Positions 54,272 to 62,668 of a stretch of 64,000 nt of DNA are shown here, piece by piece. The stretch's first letter is position 1; each line of letters starts with the position of its first letter. Under the pieces are notes generated by a model. It saw nothing but the letters and a program-made list of their open reading frames with translations, was not told the DNA's origin and made no database searches. The stretch lies in assembly GCF_005503015.1 (NCBI RefSeq), contig NZ_SCOL01000001.1, positions 1,674,001 to 1,738,000 of the forward strand, in the 5' to 3' direction. Made by a program: the position numbers and the translations under genes. Source of the stretch: Bacillus sp. E(2018) (lineage in GTDB: Bacteria; Bacillota; Bacilli; Bacillales; Fictibacillaceae).

Positions 54272-54694
54272 TTATTTATTCAAAACGTCCTCCAGTTTTA
54301 TCTTCATCCGTTGTGCACTAGGTGGACAAGTTAAGTTATACTGAAAGACTTTTTGGTTAATGGTCTCTACTGTCTTTTTGATGTTGAATTCTACGGTATA
54401 CGTTTTTAGCTCCTCTTTTAGTACGTCTATCTCTTGACCAAGTTTCACCCAACTCGGGAGAATGTTATTATCTTTCATTACTTTATGAAGGCGCTTCTCA
54501 GGATTATAAGTAAGGTCTTCATCTAGCTTAAGAGGCTTCCCTAATCCTTCTAGATCATCAAATGCACCTTCTTTACGTGCACGATTTACGATGGCTGTTA
54601 TGTGATCTTCATAATACCAAGCATTTGTTTGCTCGTCTTTCATTAAAATTTCGCGCTGCTGCAGTTCCTTTTCGAGTGATGGTTTTTTGTTCAT
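54272..54694 (-). CDS. DUF1992 (DnaJ homologue subfamily C member 28-type) protein
   Basis: 140 aa without a J domain. AIVNRARKEGAFDDLEGLGKPLKLDED followed by NPEKRLHKVMKDNNILPSWV is the conserved DUF1992 core. The frame opens at 54736, but GGAGG lies 8 bases before the ATG at 54694. Function unknown. First of a two-gene unit with the cupin. Confidence 0.85.
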   Translation of the reverse strand: MNKKPSLEKELQQREILMKDEQTNAWYYEDHITAIVNRARKEGAFDDLEGLGKPLKLDEDLTYNPEKRLHKVMKDNNILPSWVKLGQEIDVLKEELKTYTVEFNIKKTVETINQKVFQYNLTCPPSAQRMKIKLEDVLNK

Positions 54695-54854
54695 TACAAA
54701 AACCTCCAGGAATAAATTTTTTCTATACTTATACATTATGTTAATTATTCTTATTCCCTTGGAAAACTTATGGCAGATTTATTTCAAAATTGTGTACAAA
54801 ATAAGAACGACCATCCTCCGGGTTTTTATTATATAAACTGCAAGTAACTGAAGA

Positions 54855-54886
54855 AGAAAAAAGGAAGCGAATTCTCGCTCCCTCTC
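54855..54886 (-). terminator. Terminator after the iron-binding lipoprotein gene
   Basis: Minus strand GGGAGCG / CGCTTCC (one G-U) followed by TTTTTTCTTC. Confidence 0.75.
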
Positions 54887-54896
54887 TATCATAATC

Positions 54897-55853
54897 TTAT
54901 TTTTTTAAGAAGTACTTCTCAAGATCATCTAACATTAAGTTTGCAGCCTTTACCCCACCAGCTGTATTCCAGATTGCATCACTTACCTTGTATGCTTTAT
55001 CTGCTTTTACAACTTCAAGGTTCTTCCAAAGCGGGTTACCTGTCCATTCTTTTTCAGTCTCAGTCGCTTTTCCGTCACCCTCTTCATATGTGAAGTAGAA
55101 TAGAATGTCACCATTCATATCCGGAATACGTTCTTGCGTTACTTCTTCCATAAAATCATCCTCGTTTTGATCACCAGGACGTGCAAATCCAATTTGATCA
55201 AGAATCACACCAGAGAAAGAATCTTTATGGTAGATACGAGATGTTCCTGGCAAGAAACGAACCACTGAAACTTCTGTTTTTAATTGATCTGCTGCCTCTT
55301 TCTTCATATCTTCAATACGTTTGTCGAATGCAGCTAGAACTTCTTTTCCTTTTTCTTCTTTATCAAGGGCTTTTGCGTATAGTTCGAAGTTAATCTTCCA
55401 GTCACCTCGAAGCTCTTCAGCAAATACAGTTGGTGCAATTTTGTTTAGTTCGTCATATTGTTTTTCTTGACGCTGTTTGTTTCCGATGATTAAGTCAGGT
55501 TTTAAAGCTGCGATTTTCTCAACGTTTACAGTACTTTCGTCACCTACGACCTCAACGCCATCCATGTCGCTCTTAATATGATCATACCAAGGATCACCTA
55601 ACCAAGATTTAACAGCTCCAACCGGTTTTACCCCAAGAGCTAATACTGCTTCAGTACCTTCGTTTGTTAAAACAACTACTCGCTTATTTTCTTTCACTTC
55701 TGTTGTCCCCATCGCATGTTCTACTTTATAGAACTCAGAAGATCCTTCTGATTTTTCTTCTTTTTCTTTATCTTTCCCGCCGCATGCTGCTAATGCAAGC
55801 ATTAATGTTAACACAGCTGCAAGTGCAAGCCATTTGTATGTAATTCTTTTCAT
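54897..55853 (-). CDS. Iron-siderophore ABC transporter, substrate-binding lipoprotein
   Basis: 318 aa. Signal peptide with lipobox LALAAC (about Cys23), then a FecB/FhuD-type bilobal domain (NKRVVVLTNEGTEAVLALGVKPVGAV..., KIAALKPDLIIGN). Catches a ferric siderophore for the divergent permease-ATPase genes. The frame opens at 55943, but GGGGAG lies before the ATG at 55853. Fur boxes lie in the leader. Closest in style to YfiY-type hydroxamate-siderophore binders; siderophore not certain. Confidence 0.92.
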   Translation of the reverse strand: MKRITYKWLALAAVLTLMLALAACGGKDKEKEEKSEGSSEFYKVEHAMGTTEVKENKRVVVLTNEGTEAVLALGVKPVGAVKSWLGDPWYDHIKSDMDGVEVVGDESTVNVEKIAALKPDLIIGNKQRQEKQYDELNKIAPTVFAEELRGDWKINFELYAKALDKEEKGKEVLAAFDKRIEDMKKEAADQLKTEVSVVRFLPGTSRIYHKDSFSGVILDQIGFARPGDQNEDDFMEEVTQERIPDMNGDILFYFTYEEGDGKATETEKEWTGNPLWKNLEVVKADKAYKVSDAIWNTAGGVKAANLMLDDLEKYFLKK

Positions 55854-55885
55854 TCTGTTTTCTCTCCCCATTTTATACTGTAAAT

Positions 55886-55904
55886 GATAATGAGAATCAA
55901 TTAC
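55886..55904. promoter_or_regulatory. Fur box 1
   Basis: GATAATGAGAATCAATTAC, close to the 19-base Fur consensus, in the leader of the binding-protein gene. Confidence 0.85.
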
Positions 55905-55949
55905 AATTCGTATCATAATATGGAATGAATACGTTGTCAACAACTAAAT

Positions 55950-55968
55950 GATAATGATTTTCAAAGTC
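55950..55968. promoter_or_regulatory. Fur box 2
   Basis: GATAATGATTTTCAAAGTC, a good half-site plus a weaker second half, between the two divergent transcripts. Confidence 0.7.
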
Positions 55969-56002
55969 ATTGACAGAACCCTACTTTACTTTTAAACTGA
56001 TA

Positions 56003-56021
56003 AATGAGAATAACTTTCATT
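56003..56021. promoter_or_regulatory. Fur box 3
   Basis: TGAGAAT-A-ACTTTCA (56005-56019) is a 7-1-7 Fur-type dyad just upstream of the permease start. Confidence 0.75.
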
Positions 56022-56037
56022 ATTAAAAGAGGCTCTG

Positions 56038-57048
56038 ATGAACGGAATATTATATGGAAATAAAACTAAGACAGCCGGGCTTATCATTGGCACAATGATT
56101 GCGCTCGTTATAATGGTCTTGAGTGTTGTGCTAGGTTATACGAACACTTCCCTTAAACAAGCCATTGAAGCGTATACAGCTTTTAACGGATCGAACGAAC
56201 ATTTAATTATTCAACTGTCTCGAGTTCCGCGTTCACTTGTAGGTATGGCTGTTGGAATCTCTTTAGGGATTGCCGGAGTCCTCATGCAAGCGCTCACTCG
56301 AAATCCAATCGCATCTCCAGATATCTTTGGTGTGAATGCGGGTGCTGGGTTCTTTATAGTTTTTGGTGTTACGTTCCTTGGAATTTCATCCATTCAGCAA
56401 TTTATGTGGATCGGCTTCTTAGGAGCTGCGGTAGCTGCAGGTTTGGCTTATGCATTAGGTTCTGCTGGCCAAGGCGGACTTACTCCCGTTAAATTGACAC
56501 TGGCCGGAGCTGTTATGGCCGCTCTTTTTGCCTCTCTCACGCAAGGAATGCTCGTCACCAATGAAAAAGCATTAGATGAAGTTCTATTTTGGCTAGCTGG
56601 TTCAGTAGAAGGAAGAAAACTTTCTATGCTAGCAGCTGTTTTACCTGCACTTGTTATCGCTTGGGTCATATCCATTTTATTATCAAGGCAATTAAACGCC
56701 TTTGCACTTGGTGAAGATGTTGCCATCAGCCTAGGTCAAAAAACAGTCGTTTTTAAACTTGCGGCGGCTCTCATGGTTATCCTATTAGCTGGAGGATCAG
56801 TTGCAATTGCCGGCCCTATCAGTTTCATAGGGATTGTTGTTCCTCACTTTGCTAGATATCTCGTCGGAAATGATCACCGCTGGATCGTGCCATACTCTGC
56901 TATTATCGGTGGAATTATGCTCGTCGTTGCAGATATTGGCGCACGTTATATTATCATGCCTGAAGAAGCACCTGTTGGGGTTGTAACCGCTCTGATTGGT
57001 ACACCATTCTTCATATATATTGTTCGAAAAGGAATTTTTCAAAAATGA
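56038..57048 (+). CDS. Iron-siderophore ABC transporter permease 1 (FecCD family)
   Basis: 336 aa with about nine to ten helices. LSRVPRSLVGMAVGISLGIAGVLMQALTRNPIASPDIFGVNAGAG and GPISFIGIVVPHFARYLVGNDHR are FecCD hallmarks; the latter contacts the ATPase. AGAGG 5 bases before the ATG. First gene of a four-gene Fur-controlled operon; overlaps the next permease by ATGA. Confidence 0.95.
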   Translation: MNGILYGNKTKTAGLIIGTMIALVIMVLSVVLGYTNTSLKQAIEAYTAFNGSNEHLIIQLSRVPRSLVGMAVGISLGIAGVLMQALTRNPIASPDIFGVNAGAGFFIVFGVTFLGISSIQQFMWIGFLGAAVAAGLAYALGSAGQGGLTPVKLTLAGAVMAALFASLTQGMLVTNEKALDEVLFWLAGSVEGRKLSMLAAVLPALVIAWVISILLSRQLNAFALGEDVAISLGQKTVVFKLAAALMVILLAGGSVAIAGPISFIGIVVPHFARYLVGNDHRWIVPYSAIIGGIMLVVADIGARYIIMPEEAPVGVVTALIGTPFFIYIVRKGIFQK

Positions 57049-58088
57049 GAAAGTACTGGGTTTTACAGCGTAAATCATTTTCTTTTTTAATTGATAAAAA
57101 AACGACTTTTAGTCTATTTGCCCTCACTATAGCCGCAGTAGTTGCCATGTTAATTAGTATCGGTGTAGGAGATATGTATATCGCACCGTGGGATGTATTT
57201 CAGACATTAATCGGAACAGGGCTTGATATTAACCAGCTCATCATACTTGAGTTTAGACTTCCAAGGGTATTAGTCGCTTTTATTGCAGGAGCCTCACTTG
57301 CTCTTTCAGGTGCCATCTTGCAAGGGATCATACGTAACCCTTTAGCATCTCCTGATATGATTGGAATAACTGGCGGAGCGGGTTTTGCAGCTGTCGCGTT
57401 CCTAACCATGTTCAGTGATGATTCAAATAATCTTTTATTAAGTGTCAATTATTTACCACTGTTCGCTTTTGGTGGAGCGACGATTGTTGCTTTCTTAATT
57501 TATGCATTGGCTTGGAAAGATGGCGTAACACCCATACGTCTCATATTAATCGGAATCGGACTCATGGCTTTATTACAGGCTTTAACAACACTTATGATGC
57601 TCATAGGTCCGATCTATAGAGCGAGTCAAGCCACAATATGGCTTACTGGAACGGTGTACGGTACATCCTGGAACGAAGTTAAAGCATTGCTGCCTTGGTT
57701 TATAGGATTGTTACCTATCTTAGTACTTCTCGTCCGACGATTGAACATTCAGGGCTTTGGTGACGACCTAACAAAAGGAGCAGGTATCTCCGTTCACCGT
57801 GAACGATTCTTACTTTTAATGGTCTGTACAGCTTTAGCCGGTTCAGCAGTCGCATTTGCAGGAGCGATGGGGTTTGTTGGGCTTATCGGACCACATATCG
57901 CTAGAAGAATTTCAGGATCATCGTTCGGCGGCTTGTTTCCAGCCTCGGCTTTAATTGGTGGTATCATGGTCGTTTTGGCAGACCTTGCCGGACGTACCCT
58001 ATTCTCACCTTTAGAAGTACCGGCCGGTGTTTTTACAGCGGCGATCGGTGCTCCCTACTTTATCTATCTTTTATTTAAAAACCAATAA
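57045..58088 (+). CDS. Iron-siderophore ABC transporter permease 2 (FecCD family)
   Basis: 347 aa. Same family as the preceding gene: FRLPRVLVAFIAGASLALSGAILQGIIRNPLASPDMIGITGGAG and GFVGLIGPHIARR. Forms the heterodimeric membrane channel with permease 1. Translationally coupled start. Confidence 0.95.
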   Translation: MRKYWVLQRKSFSFLIDKKTTFSLFALTIAAVVAMLISIGVGDMYIAPWDVFQTLIGTGLDINQLIILEFRLPRVLVAFIAGASLALSGAILQGIIRNPLASPDMIGITGGAGFAAVAFLTMFSDDSNNLLLSVNYLPLFAFGGATIVAFLIYALAWKDGVTPIRLILIGIGLMALLQALTTLMMLIGPIYRASQATIWLTGTVYGTSWNEVKALLPWFIGLLPILVLLVRRLNIQGFGDDLTKGAGISVHRERFLLLMVCTALAGSAVAFAGAMGFVGLIGPHIARRISGSSFGGLFPASALIGGIMVVLADLAGRTLFSPLEVPAGVFTAAIGAPYFIYLLFKNQ

Positions 58089-58104
58089 CAGGAGTGGATG
58101 ACAG

Positions 58105-58923
58105 ATGGCTGTATTGACAACCTCTAACCTAACTTTAGCTTATGGAAAAGAACCGATTATCGACGAGTTGAACCTACAGATTCCAAAAGGGAAAATTACC
58201 GTCTTAATCGGAAGCAATGGTTGTGGAAAATCCACTCTGTTACGCTCTATGGCAAGACTGTTAAACCCTAAAGGTGGCCATGTATTGCTAAACGGTAAAG
58301 ACGTTGCAAAACGTTCTACAAAACAAGTAGCAAAAGAACTGGCAATCCTGCCGCAAGGACCAATTGCTCCAGAAGGGTTAACTGTTCTACAACTTGTTAA
58401 GCAAGGTCGCTTTCCTTATCAATCATGGCTGCAACAATGGTCACAAGAAGACGAAAAAGCCGTAATGAACGCGCTTCGTGCGACAAATCTTATCCCTTAT
58501 ATGGAAACGCCTGTTGATTCACTTTCAGGTGGTCAGCGTCAGCGTGCTTGGATCGCTATGACACTGGCTCAAGGAACCGATACCATTCTATTGGATGAAC
58601 CTACAACCTACTTGGACATGACTCATCAAATTGAAATTCTCGATCTGCTGTTTGAGTTAAATGAAAAAGAAAAACGAACAATAGTTATGGTGCTTCATGA
58701 TTTGAATCTTGCTTGCCGTTATGCTCATCATATTGTAGCGATACGGGATAAAACCGTATACGCAGAAGGTGCACCAGAAGAAATTATGAACGAACAATTA
58801 GTAGAAGATGTATTCCAGATGTCGAGCACCGTGATTCCTGATCCAGTTTTCGGCACACCAATGTGTATTCCTTATGGAAAGGGGCGAGTCGTTCGACATG
58901 TCAATACTCCTCAGTACGCCTAA
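58105..58923 (+). CDS. Iron-siderophore ABC transporter ATPase (FecE/FhuC-like)
   Basis: 272 aa. Walker [11 protein letters not shown], signature [13 protein letters not shown], Walker [12 protein letters not shown] and switch [21 protein letters not shown] before the ATG. Its end overlaps the FhuF-like gene by 26 bases. Confidence 0.96.
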   Translation: MAVLTTSNLTLAYGKEPIIDELNLQIPKGKITVLIGSNGCGKSTLLRSMARLLNPKGGHVLLNGKDVAKRSTKQVAKELAILPQGPIAPEGLTVLQLVKQGRFPYQSWLQQWSQEDEKAVMNALRATNLIPYMETPVDSLSGGQRQRAWIAMTLAQGTDTILLDEPTTYLDMTHQIEILDLLFELNEKEKRTIVMVLHDLNLACRYAHHIVAIRDKTVYAEGAPEEIMNEQLVEDVFQMSSTVIPDPVFGTPMCIPYGKGRVVRHVNTPQYA

Positions 58924-59656
58924 GTCAAACGGTTGGACAGCAGAAGAAAAAAAGCATATCAGCTCAAACTATCGCTTCTCTTTTCAAGCGCCATATGAGA
59001 ATGAAGTTGTAATTTCTGCCGAACAACTGCTGAATGCTGATCATCTGCTACAATTTTTGGATCAGACAGGACCCCGTATCGGTTCGAACAAACGTCCTGT
59101 AACAGCGTCTCTATTCTTTAAGCGCTATGCATATTGCAGTTTAACTTCTTGTTTGTACGGGATGACGATTCTGAACAAGTCGTTTGATATGAACATAAAA
59201 AATGTCTATCTAATCGATCACAACTCCGAGAGCATGTGGCTTCCATCATTCACATTGAAAGATGCTTCTGCACGTATCGCTGACGAGAATAGAGCAGATT
59301 GGCGCTCTTCTGTTATCGAAACACTTTTTAAAGAAAACATGTCTGTCATGTTAAATCATATTGCAAGCACTGCACGCATCTCAAAAGCAACTCTTTGGGA
59401 GAACGCATGGATCTACATACGCTGGGTATATGAAACGTGGTTAACGGAGGAGCATCCAGCAGAAGTTAAGAAAAGAATTCAAGAAGATTATGCATTCTTT
59501 ATGGAAGCACCTGCTTTTCATTTTGGGTTAACAAAAAACCCGTTCCATCGTTTTACAGCTCCGATCGGCTGTGAACCTACTAAGATTCGTAAGACTTGCT
59601 GCCTATATTACAAAACAGATAACGGGACTTGTTGTTCTACTTGTCCAAAACGATAA
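58898..59656 (+). CDS. FhuF-like siderophore-iron reductase
   Basis: 252 aa. The C-terminal cysteine cluster CC...CCSTC ([21 protein letters not shown]) is the [2Fe-2S] site of FhuF-type ferric reductases, which free iron from imported siderophores in the cytosol. The ATG at 58874 opens the frame, but AAAGGGGCGAG lies inside that extension and places the start at 58898. Last gene of the uptake operon. Confidence 0.88.
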   Translation: MSILLSTPKSNGWTAEEKKHISSNYRFSFQAPYENEVVISAEQLLNADHLLQFLDQTGPRIGSNKRPVTASLFFKRYAYCSLTSCLYGMTILNKSFDMNIKNVYLIDHNSESMWLPSFTLKDASARIADENRADWRSSVIETLFKENMSVMLNHIASTARISKATLWENAWIYIRWVYETWLTEEHPAEVKKRIQEDYAFFMEAPAFHFGLTKNPFHRFTAPIGCEPTKIRKTCCLYYKTDNGTCCSTCPKR

Positions 59657-59690
59657 AATCGAGGTTTTCTTCCCTCGATTTTTTGTTTTT
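59654..59690 (+). terminator. Terminator after the siderophore operon
   Basis: AAAATCGAGG / CCTCGATTTT with T-run. Confidence 0.88.
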
Positions 59691-59710
59691 TCTTGAACAA
59701 TTACGGGTAA
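59685..59710 (+). promoter_or_regulatory. Candidate sigma-B promoter
   Basis: GTTTTT (59685-59690), 14-base spacer, GGGTAA (59705-59710), near the SigB consensus GTTTAA-N14-GGGTAT, about 38 bases before the next gene. Overlaps the terminator tail. Confidence 0.4.
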
Positions 59711-59747
59711 TTTAGTATAGATAGATTGATTGGAGGCGATTAAATTG

Positions 59748-60029
59748 ATGTGGTTATGGATTTTCTTAGCTGTATGCGCAGCTGCAGCTCTATTTATCTT
59801 AATTCCAGGAATTAAAGCTATGAAAGAATCTATGGGTACTGTTCAACAAATGAAGAGCACTGGTGACAGCATTACCGCTCGAATGAATGATGTGAAAACA
59901 CAGCAGCAACTTCTTCAAGAAAAGAAAGATTATTTAAGATATGATATTTACCAGAAGAAAAATAGCTTTTCAGCTGTTAAAGAAGGATTCACAGATTTAA
60001 AAGATACATTTAAGAAAATAAAAAGCTAA
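59748..60029 (+). CDS. Small membrane-anchored coiled-coil protein
   Basis: 93 aa. One N-terminal transmembrane helix (residues 2-22) followed by a charged, probably coiled-coil region. GGAGG precedes a TTG at 59745 (8 bases) and the ATG at 59748 (11 bases); either may be used. Reminiscent of YtxH/YflT-type general stress proteins. Function unknown. Confidence 0.6.
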   Translation: MWLWIFLAVCAAAALFILIPGIKAMKESMGTVQQMKSTGDSITARMNDVKTQQQLLQEKKDYLRYDIYQKKNSFSAVKEGFTDLKDTFKKIKS

Positions 60030-60044
60030 AGGAATTCGATAACT

Positions 60045-60767
60045 ATGCGGATTACAACTTTTGTAATGGCTGCGATCGAACAGCCTGCTGATCATACATT
60101 AAGTGAATTGATTGAGGAGGAATTGCCTTCTTATGAGATTTCAAAAAAAGGGTTGTACACCGTATATCCCTTGGAATCGGGTGCACGATTAATTAAGGAC
60201 GAAAAAGATACGTGGTACGTGTGTGCTTCATTCGAAAGAAAAACACTTCACGAGATTAAGTATGGCCGTCAACTGTTTCCACCACCTTATAAGGACATTC
60301 CGAATGAACAACTACCTTTTGTAGAATTATTGCAGCAAAATCATTGGACTCCGTTACACGCTCATTATGATAAAGCATTGTGTCATGTTATAGCTGAAGT
60401 AGATGACATTGATTCCGTTTCGTTAGAATTTCAATCTAGACTAGCACATGCTGATGGAGATGACGATCCGCAAGTTGCACACACTGTTCATTACATTGAG
60501 TCTAAGCTGAACGGTAAACGCACCCGATTTATTTCAGGATGGGAATCTCATTCTTTTGCAACGATTACAGAAAGTGACGAATTTGCTCAAAATATACTTT
60601 TCCCCACATCGTCTTGGCTCTACCTTTTGTATTTTGAACATTTTGGCCAGCATAAAGGCGCGATTCCTTCAGATCAGATGATGCCAAGATTATTAGGCAA
60701 CCTGTGGGCTTCTACAGGAAATGAAGTTCCTTACAACAAAGAGCTTCTTCAGATTAAAAAATTATAA
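60045..60767 (+). CDS. Hypothetical protein, 240 aa
   Basis: Soluble, mixed alpha/beta, no motif recognised; contains FPPPYKDIPNEQLPFVELL and a C-terminal aromatic-rich region. AAAGGAA about 9 bases before the ATG, 15 bases after the preceding small membrane protein, so probably co-transcribed. Own terminator behind. Confidence 0.7.
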   Translation: MRITTFVMAAIEQPADHTLSELIEEELPSYEISKKGLYTVYPLESGARLIKDEKDTWYVCASFERKTLHEIKYGRQLFPPPYKDIPNEQLPFVELLQQNHWTPLHAHYDKALCHVIAEVDDIDSVSLEFQSRLAHADGDDDPQVAHTVHYIESKLNGKRTRFISGWESHSFATITESDEFAQNILFPTSSWLYLLYFEHFGQHKGAIPSDQMMPRLLGNLWASTGNEVPYNKELLQIKKL

Positions 60768-60769
60768 GT

Positions 60770-60802
60770 AAAGCCTCTAGCTTTTTAGCTAGAGGCTGAT
60801 TA
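60770..60802. terminator. Bidirectional terminator
   Basis: AGCCTCTAGC (60772-60781) / GCTAGAGGCT (60788-60797), between convergent genes. Confidence 0.85.
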
Positions 60803-60803
60803 T

Positions 60804-61166
60804 TTATTTTACAACAAGTTTTGATACCATATCTGCATGGCCGTTTCCACATGGAACGCTGCATCGTAATGTATATTCACCAGGCTTTAAATTCACAACA
60901 TCAGAAGAACCACCTGTTACGTTCACGTCTTCTCCCTCAATCATAACCGCGTGGTTACCATCAACGTTTTCTAGTTTAAGAGCAACGTCTTTATTTGCTG
61001 GAATTTCATACTCTTTTTTATCGAATTTAAAATTAGTAGCTTCAATTGTGATTGTTTCTTCCGCATTCTTTGTACTTTTTTCTTTCTCTTTTTCTCCACC
61101 GCAAGCTGCCAGTATTCCCATAGTAAGAACGGCGATCGCTACAAGCCATAAAGATTTTTTTAGCAT
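60804..61166 (-). CDS. Cupredoxin-domain lipoprotein (CuA-like site)
   Basis: 120 aa. Lipobox ILAAC, KEKEK-rich linker, then a cupredoxin fold with GNHAV and a C-terminal CSVPCGNGHADM. That is the C-x3-C-x3-H-x2-M layout of the binuclear CuA site of cytochrome c oxidase subunit II, with Val in place of the usual backbone-ligand Glu. A membrane-attached extracellular copper/electron carrier. Single gene, AGGAGG before the ATG. Confidence 0.85.
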   Translation of the reverse strand: MLKKSLWLVAIAVLTMGILAACGGEKEKEKSTKNAEETITIEATNFKFDKKEYEIPANKDVALKLENVDGNHAVMIEGEDVNVTGGSSDVVNLKPGEYTLRCSVPCGNGHADMVSKLVVK

Positions 61167-61255
61167 GGAAAATCCCTCCTAGAGTCTTTCTTCCTTCATT
61201 ATAACCCCATTTTACAACAACTAGTATGGAGAAACTGTGACAGATAACATATGCG

Positions 61256-61294
61256 AAAAAAAATAGTCCGTTAGTTGCCGGACTATTTTTCTAA
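61256..61294 (-). terminator. Terminator after the selenoprotein lipoprotein gene
   Basis: ATAGTCCG (61263-61270) / CGGACTAT (61279-61286) with a long T-run on the minus strand. Confidence 0.88.
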
Positions 61295-61798
61295 CTTCTT
61301 ATATTCTTCATGAATCTGTTTAGACGTTTGATCGATCTCTTCTCCCCAATGGTCGTTCACCTTTGTAAAGATAACCTTTCCTTTCTTATCAATCAGTGCG
61401 TAACCACGCTTAGCTAAACTGTCCCCTTTCATATCTAGGTGATCAATGAGCTTAAATTCAGGATCTGATAAAAAGGGAAATCCAGGTTTCATCTCTTGGT
61501 GAAGGAAAGACAAATGCTCAACCGTATCAGAGCTTACCGCATAAATATTTACATCCATATCTTTAAATTTACCAAGATTTTCATTCAGCTGAACCAGCTG
61601 CTTTTGGCAGAGTCCTCAGCCAGCTGTTGTAAATAAAAAAATGAGTGATGGTTTCTCAGTAGGAAAAACAACAACAGGTTCACCGTTTTGATTCTCTAGC
61701 TTTGCTTCTTTTATTTTTGTATCATTTCCACATCCAGCAGCTACTAACATAAGAACGATGGCTACACAAATACTGAAATTTTTATGTATCTTTTTCAT
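61283..61798 (-). CDS. Selenocysteine-containing AhpC/TlpA-like thiol lipoprotein (in-frame UGA)
   Basis: 171 aa if UGA at 61616-61618 is read as Sec61. Signal peptide with lipobox VAAGC, then a thioredoxin/AhpC-like fold: SLIFLFTTAG-U-GLCQKQL gives a UxxC redox motif where relatives have CxxC, followed by DVNIYAVSSD and a GYALIDKKGKVIF block. Without recoding this would be two fragments (61616-61798 and 61283-61558), with no other damage. A CAGCTG-GTT-CAGCTG hairpin (61586-61600) lies 15 bases after the UGA. AAAGGGG before the ATG. A surface peroxidase or disulfide protein is likely; a pseudogene with one nonsense mutation is the alternative. Confidence 0.8.
61586..61600 (-). promoter_or_regulatory. 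Bacterial SECIS-like hairpin 1
   Basis: mRNA 6-bp stem CAGCUG / CAGCUG with loop GUU. The loop begins 21 bases after the UGA and has G first, within the known bSECIS range (loop about 16-37 bases after UGA, G in the first two loop positions). Confidence 0.7.
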
Positions 61799-61918
61799 AC
61801 CAATCCCCTTTCGGAAAAATTTTATATGGTAAGCTATAACCTCTATGTCTATCTTTTATTATAATAGTAAATGGTAGAGCATATACAATAAACTTAAAAT
61901 GAAATGAAGGATGTTTAC

Positions 61919-62620
61919 ATGTTTAAAACCAAATTGCTAGTGTCAATATTTAGTGCCGTACTCTTTATATCTGGGTGTAGCTATCTAGGCTCTGAGGATG
62001 GAACAAGAATACCTGTAAAAGTAGAAAAGGTTGTTGATGGAGATACGATAAAAGTACGAGTTGATGGGAAACTTGAGACTGTTCGTTTCCTGCTCATCGA
62101 TACACCGGAAAGCGTTCATCCTACCAAACCTGTGCAGCCATTTAGCAAAGAAGCTAGTACATTCACTCGAGATATGCTAGAGGAAGCTAGTGTTGAGTTA
62201 GAACTTGGAATTGGAGAAAGAGATAAATACGGCCGTCTTCTCGCTTATGTTTATGCTGATGGGAAAAACGTTCAGGAAAATCTGCTAAAGAACGGATTAG
62301 CACGTGTCGCTTATGTATTTGAACCGAATACAAAGTATGTCGATGAATACGACCGTATTCAAAAACAAGCCCAAAAAGAAGGTCTAGGTATTTGGAGCAT
62401 AGAGAACTATGTTCAAGAAGAAGGTTATCATTCTGAAGAAGAAGAACAACCTGAAAAAGCAACAACCCAAGAATGTACGATAAAAGGCAATATTAGTTCT
62501 TCCGGTGATAAAATCTATCATCTTGAAAGTGGACGATATTATAAAATAACAAAACCAGAAAAATGGTTTTGCACAGAAAAAGAAGCCGTTGATTCAGGAT
62601 TCAGAAAATCTAAACAATAA
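61919..62620 (+). CDS. Thermonuclease-family (SNase) lipoprotein
   Basis: 233 aa. Lipobox ISGC, then a staphylococcal-nuclease OB fold: VVDGDTIKVRVDGK, VRFLLIDTPES, ERDKYGRLLAYVY with the catalytic Arg/Asp residues. A C-terminal CTIKGNISSSGDKIYHLESGRYY...WFCTE module is found on many secreted Gram-positive nucleases. Residue 6 ATG at 61919 is preceded by AAGGA at 7 bases; the frame opens at 61904. Secreted, membrane-anchored DNA/RNA nuclease like YncB/YhcR. Confidence 0.92.
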   Translation: MFKTKLLVSIFSAVLFISGCSYLGSEDGTRIPVKVEKVVDGDTIKVRVDGKLETVRFLLIDTPESVHPTKPVQPFSKEASTFTRDMLEEASVELELGIGERDKYGRLLAYVYADGKNVQENLLKNGLARVAYVFEPNTKYVDEYDRIQKQAQKEGLGIWSIENYVQEEGYHSEEEEQPEKATTQECTIKGNISSSGDKIYHLESGRYYKITKPEKWFCTEKEAVDSGFRKSKQ

Positions 62621-62666
62621 GAAAACCGCTAGTGACTATACGAAGTCACTAGCGGTTTTCTTATTT
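62617..62666. terminator. Bidirectional terminator, nuclease / HesB-like gene
   Basis: AGAAAACCGCTAGTGAC / GTCACTAGCGGTTTTCT, perfect 17-bp arms with T-rich ends on both strands. Confidence 0.93.
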
Positions 62667-62668
62667 GG

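Noticed and set aside
61616-61798. A 60-aa truncated lipoprotein and a separate 91-aa protein (61283-61558)
   Set aside because: They are in the same frame, separated only by a UGA at the redox-site position, and together make one full thiol-protein domain. Read as one Sec-containing gene.
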